Positions 9,704-17,806 of a stretch of 64,000 nucleotides of DNA are shown piece after piece. The stretch's first letter is position 1. Every line of letters begins with the position of its first letter. Source of the stretch: Entomomonas sp945283395 (GTDB taxonomy: Bacteria > Pseudomonadota > Gammaproteobacteria > Pseudomonadales > Pseudomonadaceae); NCBI GenBank assembly GCA_946480835.1, contig CAMLLC010000002.1:359644-423643 (forward strand), in the 5' to 3' direction. A model generated the notes under the pieces. That model was not told the origin of the DNA and searched no databases. It saw only the letters and a list, made by a program, of their open reading frames with translations. The position numbers and the translations under genes are program-made.

Positions 9704-9755
9704 TAATTAGAAGCCTAATAAAATAATATTGAAGAAACAGATAAACAATCAACTA

Positions 9756-10157
9756 TTATAACAAGGAAAGGTTGCGGCTAGTATCTTTCCTAGGTCTTAT
9801 TTTAGCTAAATTTAGCCAATATAAGATAACCTCTACTATATAGCTTTGTTGTTGTTCTGAAAGAGGTTTACCTTTAGCTATCTGATGCCATTTAGCAAGA
9901 CAGCTACGGCAGCATGTTGCAGTTGCATGCTGGGCAACAAATACCGGATGACCTTGCCAAGGTGTTTGCTTGCCGTCATTAATAGGGTAGGCAGGGGCTA
10001 GCCTAGTACTAATAAAATCTGCGGCATGTCTTGCAATTAACTCCTTACCTTTGGTTTGTAAATAAGAAAAATCCTTACTATTTAAGGCAATCTTTTTTCT
10101 AAAAGATGATTGATTTAAGCGTAGGAATAATTCCTCTAAAACTATTTGGTCTGTCAT
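9756..10157 (-). CDS. DUF4186 family protein
   Basis: A 133-residue cytoplasmic protein matching the DUF4186 pattern: an N-terminal SSFRKKIALNSKD, then GKELIARHAADFI, HPVFVAQHATATCCRSCLAKW and IVEVILYWL. The CCRSC cluster and nearby histidines could bind a metal. The function is unknown. Its start lies one base behind the stop of the transglycosylase gene, so the two are co-transcribed. Confidence 0.75.
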   Translation of the reverse strand: MTDQIVLEELFLRLNQSSFRKKIALNSKDFSYLQTKGKELIARHAADFISTRLAPAYPINDGKQTPWQGHPVFVAQHATATCCRSCLAKWHQIAKGKPLSEQQQSYIVEVILYWLNLAKIRPRKDTSRNLSLL

Positions 10158-10158
10158 G

Positions 10159-11487
10159 TTATTTAGATGATTTCAGTTTGTTTAGTAATTGATAACTAGG
10201 ATAGCCATCTGCAGCTAAACCTTGGCTTTGTTGAAAGCAACGGATAGCTTTCCGCGTATTGGCCCCTATTACTCCATCAGCATAACCTGCATTATAGTTA
10301 TGAGCATTAAGTAGTGATTGTAATTGGATACGTTCCGTTCTGGACAGCGGTTTATCTTCAACCGGCCAATCGCCTTTAATAGTTGCATCTTGATATTTAA
10401 AATGGTCCATTAATAGGCTAACGGCGAGGGCATAAGAGGTAGAGTTATTGTATTTCATAATGGCAAAAAAATTAGGATAAACGATAAAGGCAGGCCCTTT
10501 GGCTCCTGCTGGTAAAATAATAGCCGCCATTAATTCTTGCTCTGTTGTAGGAATTGCTTGGCCATTAGCTAGAGTTATTCCCATACTTTGCCAGGTAAGC
10601 ACCGTTTTTTGGGTGCCTATATCGGTTAAAGCATAATTGAAATTGTTAGGTAGTTTTATCTCATGCCCCCAAGTTTGTCTATATTGCCATTTGGATTGGG
10701 CTAGATAATTAGCAGTAGAAGCAAGTGCATCAGGTATAGATGTCCAAATATTTCTATGGCCATCTTGATCAAAATCAACTGCCATAGCTAAGTAAGTAGT
10801 AGGTATGAATTGTGTCTGCCCCATGGCTCCAGCCCAAGATCCTAGCATATCAGGAGGTGTTACGTCTCCATTTTGAAGGATTTGTAAAGCCGCTATTAGT
10901 TGTTCTTTAGCAAAACTCGCGCGTCTTCCCTCATAAGCTAGAGTAGCTAAGGAACGAATAACTTGTTTTTTACCTGTGAAAGCACCAAAACCACTCTCCA
11001 TCCCCCAGATAGCCATAATCACTTGTTGATCAACTTGATATTGTTGTTCTATAGCTGCAAGGGTATCCTGATATTCAGCTATTTTCTTTTCACCATTCTT
11101 AATTCTTAAATCAGAAACTGCACTTTTTAAATATTCCCATATTGGGCGGGTGAATTCAGGTTGACTATAGTCAGCGTTAACCACTTCTGGATCGGGTTTA
11201 ACTCCCTTAAAAGCTTGATCAAATACGTTAGCTTTTATGCCTTGTGCTAAGGCATAAGCTTTAAATTCATTTCGCCAAACAGTAAAGCTTTGCGCTGGAG
11301 GTATAAATTGATAAGACGGTTCTGTGGCAGCCTTTTGAGGGACACTATTGATATTTTTATGAGCATTATTTTTTGTTTCTGTTGTTTTATCAATTGTAGG
11401 GCTAGTAATTAATTCTGTGGGCTTGTTAGTGCTGCAACCTATTAGAATTGATAAAATAAGGACAGGATAAGCAATACGAAACAACAT
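10159..11487 (-). CDS. MltB-type lytic murein transglycosylase with peptidoglycan-binding domain
   Basis: A 442-residue outer-membrane lipoprotein that cleaves the glycan backbone of peptidoglycan to 1,6-anhydro ends. The signal peptide ends in LIGC with Cys18 as the lipidated residue. The catalytic SLT_2 domain spans about residues 66-360 and includes IWGMESGFGAF with the likely catalytic Glu164, then EGRRASFAKEQL and GAMGQTQFIPTTY. The last 60 residues are a PG_binding_1 domain (NYNAGYADGVIGANTRKAI). This architecture is that of the Pseudomonas SltB-like enzymes. It forms an operon with the downstream DUF4186 gene. Confidence 0.9.
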   Translation of the reverse strand: MLFRIAYPVLILSILIGCSTNKPTELITSPTIDKTTETKNNAHKNINSVPQKAATEPSYQFIPPAQSFTVWRNEFKAYALAQGIKANVFDQAFKGVKPDPEVVNADYSQPEFTRPIWEYLKSAVSDLRIKNGEKKIAEYQDTLAAIEQQYQVDQQVIMAIWGMESGFGAFTGKKQVIRSLATLAYEGRRASFAKEQLIAALQILQNGDVTPPDMLGSWAGAMGQTQFIPTTYLAMAVDFDQDGHRNIWTSIPDALASTANYLAQSKWQYRQTWGHEIKLPNNFNYALTDIGTQKTVLTWQSMGITLANGQAIPTTEQELMAAIILPAGAKGPAFIVYPNFFAIMKYNNSTSYALAVSLLMDHFKYQDATIKGDWPVEDKPLSRTERIQLQSLLNAHNYNAGYADGVIGANTRKAIRCFQQSQGLAADGYPSYQLLNKLKSSK

Positions 11488-11662
11488 GTTAACCTCAAGG
11501 GCTTGTGGTAGGCATTAGAAAACTCTATTTTACTAGGATAATAGCAGAACGTCTCTAATGGAATTAATTCTATTAATAGATTAGTAATAAGACACGATGT
11601 GTTTAGAGGTATTAAACTAATTAAACAAATTTGACAATAACTAAGATGAAAGGATAAAGAAG

Positions 11663-11818
11663 TTAAGCAGCAAATGCCTCATCCAAAGATATTCGATGTG
11701 AGGCTTTGCGATTATAACTACCTTTGCCTTTAGCAGGTTTTTGTAAGCGACTACGAAATTTAGTTTGCATCACTAAGCTTTTAGCATAGCTTGGTTCTCT
11801 ACGCGTTTTTTTATACAT
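11663..11818 (-). CDS. arfA: Alternative ribosome-rescue factor ArfA, short form
   Basis: A 51-residue basic protein beginning MYKKTRREPSYAKSLV. The core FRSRLQKPAKGKGSYNRK is the ArfA signature (in E. coli the matching segment is FRQRVEKNKKGKGSYMRK). ArfA binds ribosomes stalled without a stop codon and recruits RF2 as a backup to tmRNA. The protein ends soon after the core, in SLDEAFAA, without the hydrophobic tail of the E. coli full-length form. This matches naturally short versions of Pseudomonas type. Its coding sequence overlaps a hairpin near the 3' end, listed separately, a known regulatory trait of arfA. Confidence 0.85.
   Translation of the reverse strand: MYKKTRREPSYAKSLVMQTKFRSRLQKPAKGKGSYNRKASHRISLDEAFAA
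11670..11709 (-). promoter_or_regulatory. Hairpin inside the 3' end of arfA
   Basis: GCAAA (11670-11674) pairs with TTTGC (11705-11709), and GCCTCA (11676-11681) with TGAGGC (11699-11704), with one bulged base and a 17-base loop region. It ends seven bases before the stop codon in transcript direction. In known arfA genes, a hairpin here causes RNase III cleavage or termination within the ORF, so that ArfA is made from non-stop mRNA and freed by tmRNA only when tmRNA is absent. That role here is inference. Confidence 0.6.
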
Positions 11819-11919
11819 AATAAAATCCTATTATTTGTTTAATGAGTCTGATTATAATGTCCAATATACCATTAAAAAACAAGCACCACAGTTAATTGAT
11901 TAAGTTTCAGTTAAGCTTA

Positions 11920-12825
11920 TTAGCCATTTGATTTATTTTTATTCTTTGAAATTTGAGCATTTTCCTCTAAGTATTGAATAATAAGCCCCGCTATATCTAA
12001 TTGAGTAATATGTTCAATACCTTCTAAGCCGGGCGATGAATTAACTTCCATCACTAACGGGCCTCGCTTAGAGCGTAAAATATCTACCCCTGCTACATTA
12101 AGTCCTAATATCTTAGCAGCTTTGATTGCGGCAGCGCGCTCTTGAGGAGTAATTTTAATAAGTTCAGCGCTACCACCGCAGTGCAAATTAGAGCGAAAAT
12201 CACCAGCCTGAGCTTGTCTTTTCATAGTGGCTATGACTTTTCCTCCTATTACAAAGCATCTGATATCAGCTCCACCCGCTTCTTTGATATATTCCTGTAC
12301 CATCATGTGATGTTTAAGCTTCATAAAGGATTGTAAGACTGATTCAGCTGCTTTATTGGTTTCGCACAATACTACGCCTAAACCTTGGGTACCTTCTAAA
12401 AGTTTAATAATAACTGGTGCCCCTCTAACCATTTGTAATAAATCGGGAATATCATTAGGGGAATGAGCAAAACCTGTAATAGGTAGATCTACACCTTTAC
12501 GAGAGAGTAATTGTAAGCAGCGTAACTTGTCTCTAGAGCGAGTAATAGCAACAGAGTCATTTAAAGTGAAGACCCCCATCATTTCAAATTGGCGTAATAA
12601 GGCACAGCCATAAAAAGTTACTGAAGCTCCAATACGAGGGATGACAGCATCAAAATCGGTTAATTCTTGACCTCGGTAATGTATTTGAGGTTGTTTACTA
12701 GTGATATTCATGTAAGCACGTAAAGTATTTATTACTACCATTTGATGACCACGTGCTTCCCCTGCTATAACTAAACGTCGAGTTGAATAGAGGTTAGAGT
12801 TGCGAGAAAGAATAGCAATTTTCAT
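11920..12825 (-). CDS. rimK: Ribosomal protein S6 glutamate ligase RimK
   Basis: An ATP-grasp ligase that adds glutamate residues to the C terminus of ribosomal protein S6, and in pseudomonads affects proteome remodelling. At 301 residues it matches the family. The N-terminal pre-ATP-grasp domain begins MKIAILSRNSNLYSTRRL. The ATP-grasp part contains VIIKLLEGTQGLGVVL, MVQEYIKEAGGADIRCFVIG and, at the metal site, GPLVMEVNSSPGLEGIE. It is 14 bases behind rimB and probably co-transcribed with it and the thioredoxin gene. Confidence 0.93.
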   Translation of the reverse strand: MKIAILSRNSNLYSTRRLVIAGEARGHQMVVINTLRAYMNITSKQPQIHYRGQELTDFDAVIPRIGASVTFYGCALLRQFEMMGVFTLNDSVAITRSRDKLRCLQLLSRKGVDLPITGFAHSPNDIPDLLQMVRGAPVIIKLLEGTQGLGVVLCETNKAAESVLQSFMKLKHHMMVQEYIKEAGGADIRCFVIGGKVIATMKRQAQAGDFRSNLHCGGSAELIKITPQERAAAIKAAKILGLNVAGVDILRSKRGPLVMEVNSSPGLEGIEHITQLDIAGLIIQYLEENAQISKNKNKSNG

Positions 12826-12839
12826 AATAATAGTTTTAA

Positions 12840-13295
12840 TTAATGAGATAGGCTGAAAATAGGTTTGGGTTGTATATAAGAAAGGGCAGGATTAACTAAT
12901 AGTTGTCCATCTATAAGTGCTTTTGAACCTAATAATACACGGTATTGCATGCTTTTACGACAAGCTAAAGTAAATTCTACTGGCCAGCTATGAGTACCTA
13001 AAGTTAATAAAGTACGTATTACATAGCGACTTTGAGTCAAGCCATTAGAACTTTTGATGTTTTTGATACTAACTAATGGTGCTTCACAGTTGTGACCTCT
13101 TTGTACTAAAGTACCTAAATAGGCAGTAAAACGCACCCATTTCAGATTGTTACGGGTAAATACTTTAATATCTGTAGCATGAAGACTAGAGGTGGTTGCT
13201 CCGGTATCAATTTTACAACGTTGCCCTATCACGCCCAGTTCAGGTAGACTAATCCACTCATTGAGACCAACTATTAAAGATGTGGATTGATTCAT
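12840..13295 (-). CDS. rimB: RimB, retropepsin-like protease partner of RimK
   Basis: A 151-residue retropepsin-like protein of the family often called 'ATP-dependent zinc protease'. The aspartyl-protease signature is IDTGATTSSLHA near residue 31, and a second conserved part is SRYVIRTLLTLG followed by YRVLLGSKAL. In Pseudomonas the rimB gene lies directly before rimK and its product works with RimK on S6 modification. Here the 14-base gap to rimK supports the same pairing. Confidence 0.82.
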   Translation of the reverse strand: MNQSTSLIVGLNEWISLPELGVIGQRCKIDTGATTSSLHATDIKVFTRNNLKWVRFTAYLGTLVQRGHNCEAPLVSIKNIKSSNGLTQSRYVIRTLLTLGTHSWPVEFTLACRKSMQYRVLLGSKALIDGQLLVNPALSYIQPKPIFSLSH

Positions 13296-13304
13296 AGGTT
13301 TTGT

Positions 13305-13676
13305 TTATTTAGAATCTTGTTGTTGGGTCGCAATTTCTTCACGAATTTCATCCATGTTAAGGCCACGTATTTCTTCTATTAGCTGTGTTAAATTATGGGC
13401 GGATAATGAGCCAGCTTCGAAATAAATCATTATTTGTTCACGGAACACTGCAATAGTTGGAATAGAACGAATCCCAAAATTACCTGCTAATTCTTGCTGT
13501 TCTTCAGTATTGATTTTACCAAATACAATATCAGGATACTTATTTGCTACTTCTTCAAAAATGGGTGCAAAATTACGGCATGGGCCACACCAAGCTGCCC
13601 AGAAATCAAGAATAACTATAGGGTTAGTTTCGATAGTACGTTCAAAGTTTTCGCTAGTGATTTCGGCAATTGCCAT
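13305..13676 (-). CDS. Thioredoxin-family protein
   Basis: A 123-residue thioredoxin with the redox motif WCGPC and the cis-proline segment RSIPTIAVF; it reduces disulfides in cytoplasmic proteins using electrons from TrxB. The C-terminal 15-20 residues are an extra acidic/Gln-rich tail (EIREEIATQQQDSK). The frame opens at 13697, but the ATG at 13676 is preferred because it has a purine-rich AAAGAG about nine bases upstream and begins with the domain itself. It is divergent from trxB, its likely reductase, and precedes rimB by nine bases. Confidence 0.85.
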   Translation of the reverse strand: MAIAEITSENFERTIETNPIVILDFWAAWCGPCRNFAPIFEEVANKYPDIVFGKINTEEQQELAGNFGIRSIPTIAVFREQIMIYFEAGSLSAHNLTQLIEEIRGLNMDEIREEIATQQQDSK

Positions 13677-13866
13677 AATATTATTCTCTTTAGTCATTTA
13701 TATAGTTAACTATTGTACAGTTTTTTGTAGATAGTTAATACTCATAACTAAACTAAGACATGATAGGTTAAAAGCCTTTACGATATTAGTTAAGATAACG
13801 CTATTAAAAATGTTGTTATGTTATAAAATAGTGTTTATCTAAATAAGGTTTAAGCGAGTAAGTGTT

Positions 13867-14814
13867 ATGTCAGATATGCAACATGCAAAAGTTATTATTT
13901 TAGGTGCTGGGCCAGCAGGTTATACAGCGGCAGTTTATGCAGCTCGTGCTAATTTAAACCCTTTATTGATTACTGGGATGCAGCCAGGAGGACAATTAAC
14001 TACCACTACTGAAGTAGATAATTGGCCGGGTGATGTGGAAGGTGTACAAGGTACAGCATTGATGGAAAGAATGCAAAAACATGCCGAGCGTTTCGCTACT
14101 CAAATTGTTTATGACCATATTAATAAAGCCGATCTTACCAATAAACCTTTCACTTTAACGGGGGATAATGGAACTTATACTTGTGATACCCTGATTATTG
14201 CAACAGGAGCCTCTGCCCAATATATAGGTTTACCTTCTGAAGAACGCTTTAAGGGAAAAGGAGTTTCTGCTTGCGCAACTTGTGATGGATTTTTTTATAA
14301 AAAGCAAGTAGTGGCAGTGGTTGGAGGAGGAAATACAGCAGTTGAGGAGGCGCTATATCTAGCTAACATTACTAAGCAGGTTCATCTTATTCATCGCCGT
14401 GATAAATTACGTTGTGAAAAGATAATGCAGGATAAGCTATTTGAAAAAGTGGCTTCTGGAAATGTAGTGATTCATTGGAATACTACTTTGGATGAAGTGC
14501 TAGGCGATAACCAAGGGGTTACAGGCGTAAGATTGAAAGATGTTAAAACGGGTGATACGTCTACTGTAGATTTGATGGGAGTATTTATTGCCATTGGGCA
14601 TAAGCCTAATACGGATATTTTTCAAGGCCAATTAGCTCTAGATAATGGTTATATTAGTATTCAAGCTGGTAAACATGGGGCAACTGCCACTAGTATAGCC
14701 GGCGTTTTTGCAGCAGGGGATGTGGCTGATAAAGTATATCGTCAAGCTATTACTTCAGCGGCAGCGGGATGTATGGCTGCTTTAGATGTAGAACACTATT
14801 TAGAAGGATTATAA
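13867..14814 (+). CDS. trxB: Thioredoxin reductase TrxB
   Basis: A flavoprotein that passes electrons from NADPH through FAD to thioredoxin. At 315 residues it matches the family. The FAD motif is ILGAGPAGYTAAVYAARA at the N terminus, the active disulfide is CATCDGFFY, the NADPH motif is VVGGGNTAVEEALYLA, and the C-terminal FAD motif is GVFAAGDVADKVYRQA. It starts a probable operon trxB-aat-bpt with gaps of only 5 and 15 bases. Confidence 0.96.
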   Translation: MSDMQHAKVIILGAGPAGYTAAVYAARANLNPLLITGMQPGGQLTTTTEVDNWPGDVEGVQGTALMERMQKHAERFATQIVYDHINKADLTNKPFTLTGDNGTYTCDTLIIATGASAQYIGLPSEERFKGKGVSACATCDGFFYKKQVVAVVGGGNTAVEEALYLANITKQVHLIHRRDKLRCEKIMQDKLFEKVASGNVVIHWNTTLDEVLGDNQGVTGVRLKDVKTGDTSTVDLMGVFIAIGHKPNTDIFQGQLALDNGYISIQAGKHGATATSIAGVFAAGDVADKVYRQAITSAAAGCMAALDVEHYLEGL

Positions 14815-14819
14815 AGAGT

Positions 14820-15503
14820 ATGGAGCTTGCTTTATTAGCTCATGATAACCTCGACTATCCAGCCTTAGATCAAACTCTTGTTGATCCTAATGGCTTATTG
14901 GCGGTTGGTGGGGATTTATCTGCTGAGCGGTTAGAGCAAGCTTACCGACATGGCTGTTTTCCTTGGTTCAATCCTGGCGAGCCTATTCTATGGTGGTCGC
15001 CTAATCCGCGTATGGTTTTGTTTCCTGAACGTTTACATGTATCTCATAGTTTAAATAAATTACTGAGAAAACAACTTTTTAAAGTTACCTTTGGCAAAGA
15101 TTTTGCAGCGGTTATTTATGCTTGTAGTGAACCTAGAGCTTATGCTGAGGGGACTTGGATTACTACAGATATGCAGCAAGCTTATATAACCATGCATAAG
15201 AGGGGGTTAGCCCATTCAGTTGAAGTCTGGCAACAGGAGCAATTGGTAGGTGGCTTATATGGGATAGCGATAGGCCAATTATTTTTTGGTGAATCTATGT
15301 TTAGTAAAGTGAGCAATGCCTCTAAATATGGATTTGTTTATTTAGTAGAAAAACTAAAACAAGCTGGTGTTGTCCTTATTGATTGCCAAATGCATACTAG
15401 TCATTTACAAAGTTTGGGGGCTGAGTTGATTACTCGTCAGTCTTTTGTAAAATATTTACAAGATTATCAAAACAAGCCTATTGCTATAGCTTGGCAAAGC
15501 TGA
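14820..15503 (+). CDS. aat: Leucyl/phenylalanyl-tRNA-protein transferase Aat
   Basis: Transfers Leu or Phe from tRNA to N-terminal Lys or Arg of proteins, marking them for ClpAP degradation. The 227-residue protein has the family segments HGCFPWFNPGEPILWWSPNP, AYAEGTWITTDM, LVGGLYGIAIGQLFFGESMF and LIDCQMHTSHLQSLGAE. An earlier in-frame start at 14769 would overlap trxB by 46 bases and add a non-homologous 17 residues, so the ATG at 14820, five bases behind the trxB stop, is used. Confidence 0.95.
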   Translation: MELALLAHDNLDYPALDQTLVDPNGLLAVGGDLSAERLEQAYRHGCFPWFNPGEPILWWSPNPRMVLFPERLHVSHSLNKLLRKQLFKVTFGKDFAAVIYACSEPRAYAEGTWITTDMQQAYITMHKRGLAHSVEVWQQEQLVGGLYGIAIGQLFFGESMFSKVSNASKYGFVYLVEKLKQAGVVLIDCQMHTSHLQSLGAELITRQSFVKYLQDYQNKPIAIAWQS

Positions 15504-15518
15504 GGATGGATTAAGGCT

Positions 15519-16232
15519 ATGAAGGATGAGGATTTAGCTAACATTTCTTTGTATATAACAAATTCCCACTCTTGTAGTTATTTACCAGAAAAACAAGCCA
15601 AAACTTTGTTTGTCGACCCTAACAAAAGATTAAATGGTCAACAATATAGCGAATTAGCAAGTTCAGGTTTTCGTCGAAGTGGCCATTATATTTATCAGCC
15701 ACATTGCGAAAATTGTCAGGCTTGCATTAGTGTAAGAGTAGTAGTAGATAAATTTGTTGCAGCTGGGCATTACAAACGTATTTTACGTTATAATCAAGAT
15801 ATCCAGGTGAAGAAAGTTGCCCCACAATTCACTGAAGAATATTTTAACTTGTATGAACGTTATATAGCTACAAGACATGCAGATGGAGATATGTATCCCG
15901 CCACTAAAGAGCAGTATAAAAATTTTCTTGTAGATGTTCCTGATTATTGTACTTTTTATGAGTTTAGAGCAGCAGGACGGTTATTGGCGGTTGCTGTCAT
16001 AGATTGCTTAGAGGATAGTCTATCAGCTGTGTATACATTTTTTGAACCTTCAGAACAACGCCGTAGTTTAGGTAACTATGTGATTTTATGGCAAATACAA
16101 AAATGCAAAGCTCTAAGATTCCCTTACTTAGCTTTAGGTTATTGGATAAAAGATTGTCGTAAAATGAGTTATAAGTTAGCTTTCCGACCTCTTGAAATCT
16201 ATGTAAACCAGCGTTGGATAAAAATTAGTTAA
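15519..16232 (+). CDS. bpt: Aspartate/glutamate leucyltransferase Bpt
   Basis: A second N-end-rule transferase, which adds Leu to N-terminal Asp or Glu. The 237-residue protein has the conserved cysteine-rich N-terminal pattern CSYLPEKQAKTLFVDP and HCENCQACISVRV, and the C-terminal LGYWIKDCRKMSYK. The pairing aat-bpt 15 bases apart is the Pseudomonas arrangement, although infA and clpA, which usually follow there, are absent. Confidence 0.93.
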   Translation: MKDEDLANISLYITNSHSCSYLPEKQAKTLFVDPNKRLNGQQYSELASSGFRRSGHYIYQPHCENCQACISVRVVVDKFVAAGHYKRILRYNQDIQVKKVAPQFTEEYFNLYERYIATRHADGDMYPATKEQYKNFLVDVPDYCTFYEFRAAGRLLAVAVIDCLEDSLSAVYTFFEPSEQRRSLGNYVILWQIQKCKALRFPYLALGYWIKDCRKMSYKLAFRPLEIYVNQRWIKIS

Positions 16233-16235
16233 CAT

Positions 16236-16787
16236 TTACAGTTTTTTATGGTGTGGTAGCATACTTATGAGCACCGTATCTTTATCAATAAAATGATGTT
16301 TAAAGGCTAGCAAAATATGGCCTAAAATTAAAAGCCCACAAAACCAAGCAAGATAGCAATGAATTTGCCATATCAAATCAATATATTCAGGGTGAGGGGC
16401 AGTGAGCGGCGGTAAATTAAATAATCCAGCCACTGTTATTGGGCTGCTAGCGAAAGAGCATAATAACCAACCTGATAACGGCATAGCTATTAGTGCAAAC
16501 AGATAAATAGCAATATGCCCTAATTTTGTTATATATTGGCCATGATTACTCATAGTGGCAGGCAGGGCTGGCGGAGTATGGGTGAGACGCCAAATAATAC
16601 GTATCACCACTAGCAACAATATTGTGCTAGCAATAGCTTTATGAAATGCAGTTAAACTGTGTTCTGGATTGAAAGTTTGCCGACCATATACAGCTAACAT
16701 ACCCATAGTCCAAACTAATATCCATATTAATGCCATCAACCAATGTAAAAATTTTGCTGTTTTTGTGTATGAGATAATCCTATCCAT
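16236..16787 (-). CDS. Cytochrome b561
   Basis: A 183-residue diheme cytochrome b561 with four membrane helices. Probable heme-ligand histidines are in AKFLHWLMALIWIL (helix 1), TAFHKAIA (helix 2) and WQIHCYLAWFCGLLILGHIL (helix 4). These proteins move electrons between the quinone pool and periplasmic acceptors such as superoxide. It converges with bpt, with three bases between the stop codons. Confidence 0.88.
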   Translation of the reverse strand: MDRIISYTKTAKFLHWLMALIWILVWTMGMLAVYGRQTFNPEHSLTAFHKAIASTILLLVVIRIIWRLTHTPPALPATMSNHGQYITKLGHIAIYLFALIAMPLSGWLLCSFASSPITVAGLFNLPPLTAPHPEYIDLIWQIHCYLAWFCGLLILGHILLAFKHHFIDKDTVLISMLPHHKKL

Positions 16788-17329
16788 GTTGTCCTGTCCT
16801 CATCTAATAAGGTAATTTGCTTACTATAATAGGAGAGTTAAGTTTAATTAAAAAGCACTTTTATCGATCTGGTATGTTTCATTTTTATACGTTATAAATA
16901 AAAACCGTAAGTTTAAAATAGATTCTAAATAAGTAATTTTATGATTTTATAAGAATTAATTTAATAAATTATAAAGATATAGTGTAATTTTGATAGGCAG
17001 CACAAAGTTAGTACAAGATTTTGTTGGATTATAGAAAGTATAAGCTATTTAGTAATTAAAATTAGTGGCTTATTAAAGATAAGTTATAAACAAGTAAATA
17101 TCTTCTCATTAATAAGCATAAATAGGTAGGAGGCAATTTGACTAATAATAAGCTAATTGTTTAGCTGGTTTTAGTTAATTTACTGTTTAGAATAATGTCA
17201 AATAGCCCTCTAACACATTATTTTGCTAATATTTATGATATGACTTTAGGTTATACTAATATCTGCTATACAGTTACCTTTCTGCTGTAGATAAATCGTT
17301 TATTTTTTAGCTTTGGTTTATAAATTAAG
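16788..17329. other. Intergenic, no gene seen
   Basis: Over 500 bases of very AT-rich sequence between the cytochrome b561 start and the end of queD. Only short frames with frequent stops are seen in both directions. I see no convincing RNA gene, repeat or terminator. Confidence 0.5.
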
Positions 17330-17686
17330 CTAATCTCCTTGATATTCACAACCACTGGTACATGTCTCTTTAATGCAAATTTTCGATAACTCTGGAAGTA
17401 AAGGCTTTAAACGTTGCCATATCCACATAGCAAGATTTTCACTGGTCGGATTCTCAAGTCCCGTTATTTCATTTAAGTAATGATGATCTAATTGTTCATA
17501 AATAGGCTTAAAGATTTGTTTAATTTCAGCAAAATCTTTAAGCCAACCTAAACGAGGATCTACTTTACCTTGAATATAAAGAATAATTTTAAAAGAATGG
17601 CCATGTAAACGACCACATTTATGGCCTTCGGGAACAAGGGGTAAGCGGTGTGCTGCTTCAAATGTAAATTCTTTAAATAGTTCCAA
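17330..17686 (-). CDS. queD: 6-carboxytetrahydropterin synthase QueD
   Basis: Converts 7,8-dihydroneopterin triphosphate to 6-carboxytetrahydropterin, the second step to queuosine. Zinc-binding histidines are in AAHRLP and the pair HGH of GHKCGRLHGHSFK, which also holds the catalytic cysteine. LDHHYLNE and NPTSENLAMWIW follow. No ATG is available; a TTG at 17686 preceded by AGGT and a six-base gap gives MELFKEFTFEAAHRL and 118 residues, the usual family length. A further TTG at 17701 would add five non-homologous residues and lacks a ribosome site. Confidence 0.9.
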   Translation of the reverse strand: MELFKEFTFEAAHRLPLVPEGHKCGRLHGHSFKIILYIQGKVDPRLGWLKDFAEIKQIFKPIYEQLDHHYLNEITGLENPTSENLAMWIWQRLKPLLPELSKICIKETCTSGCEYQGD

Positions 17687-17806
17687 AATAATACCTAGCA
17701 AAATTAAATAAAGAACTATTGTAACAAAGCAAGGTACTATAATACTATTGTTGTTATCACTAGCTTTAACAGGAATTTGAGTTAGACCTAGTGATAGCAG
17801 AACGAA

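Noticed and set aside
14769..14819. Upstream start for aat overlapping trxB
   Set aside because: The extra 17 residues do not match the family, and the ATG at 14820 directly follows the trxB stop.
16788..17329. Small RNA or gene in the queD/b561 spacer
   Set aside because: Only AT-rich sequence with frequent stops, and no hairpin with a T run or promoter pair that stands out.
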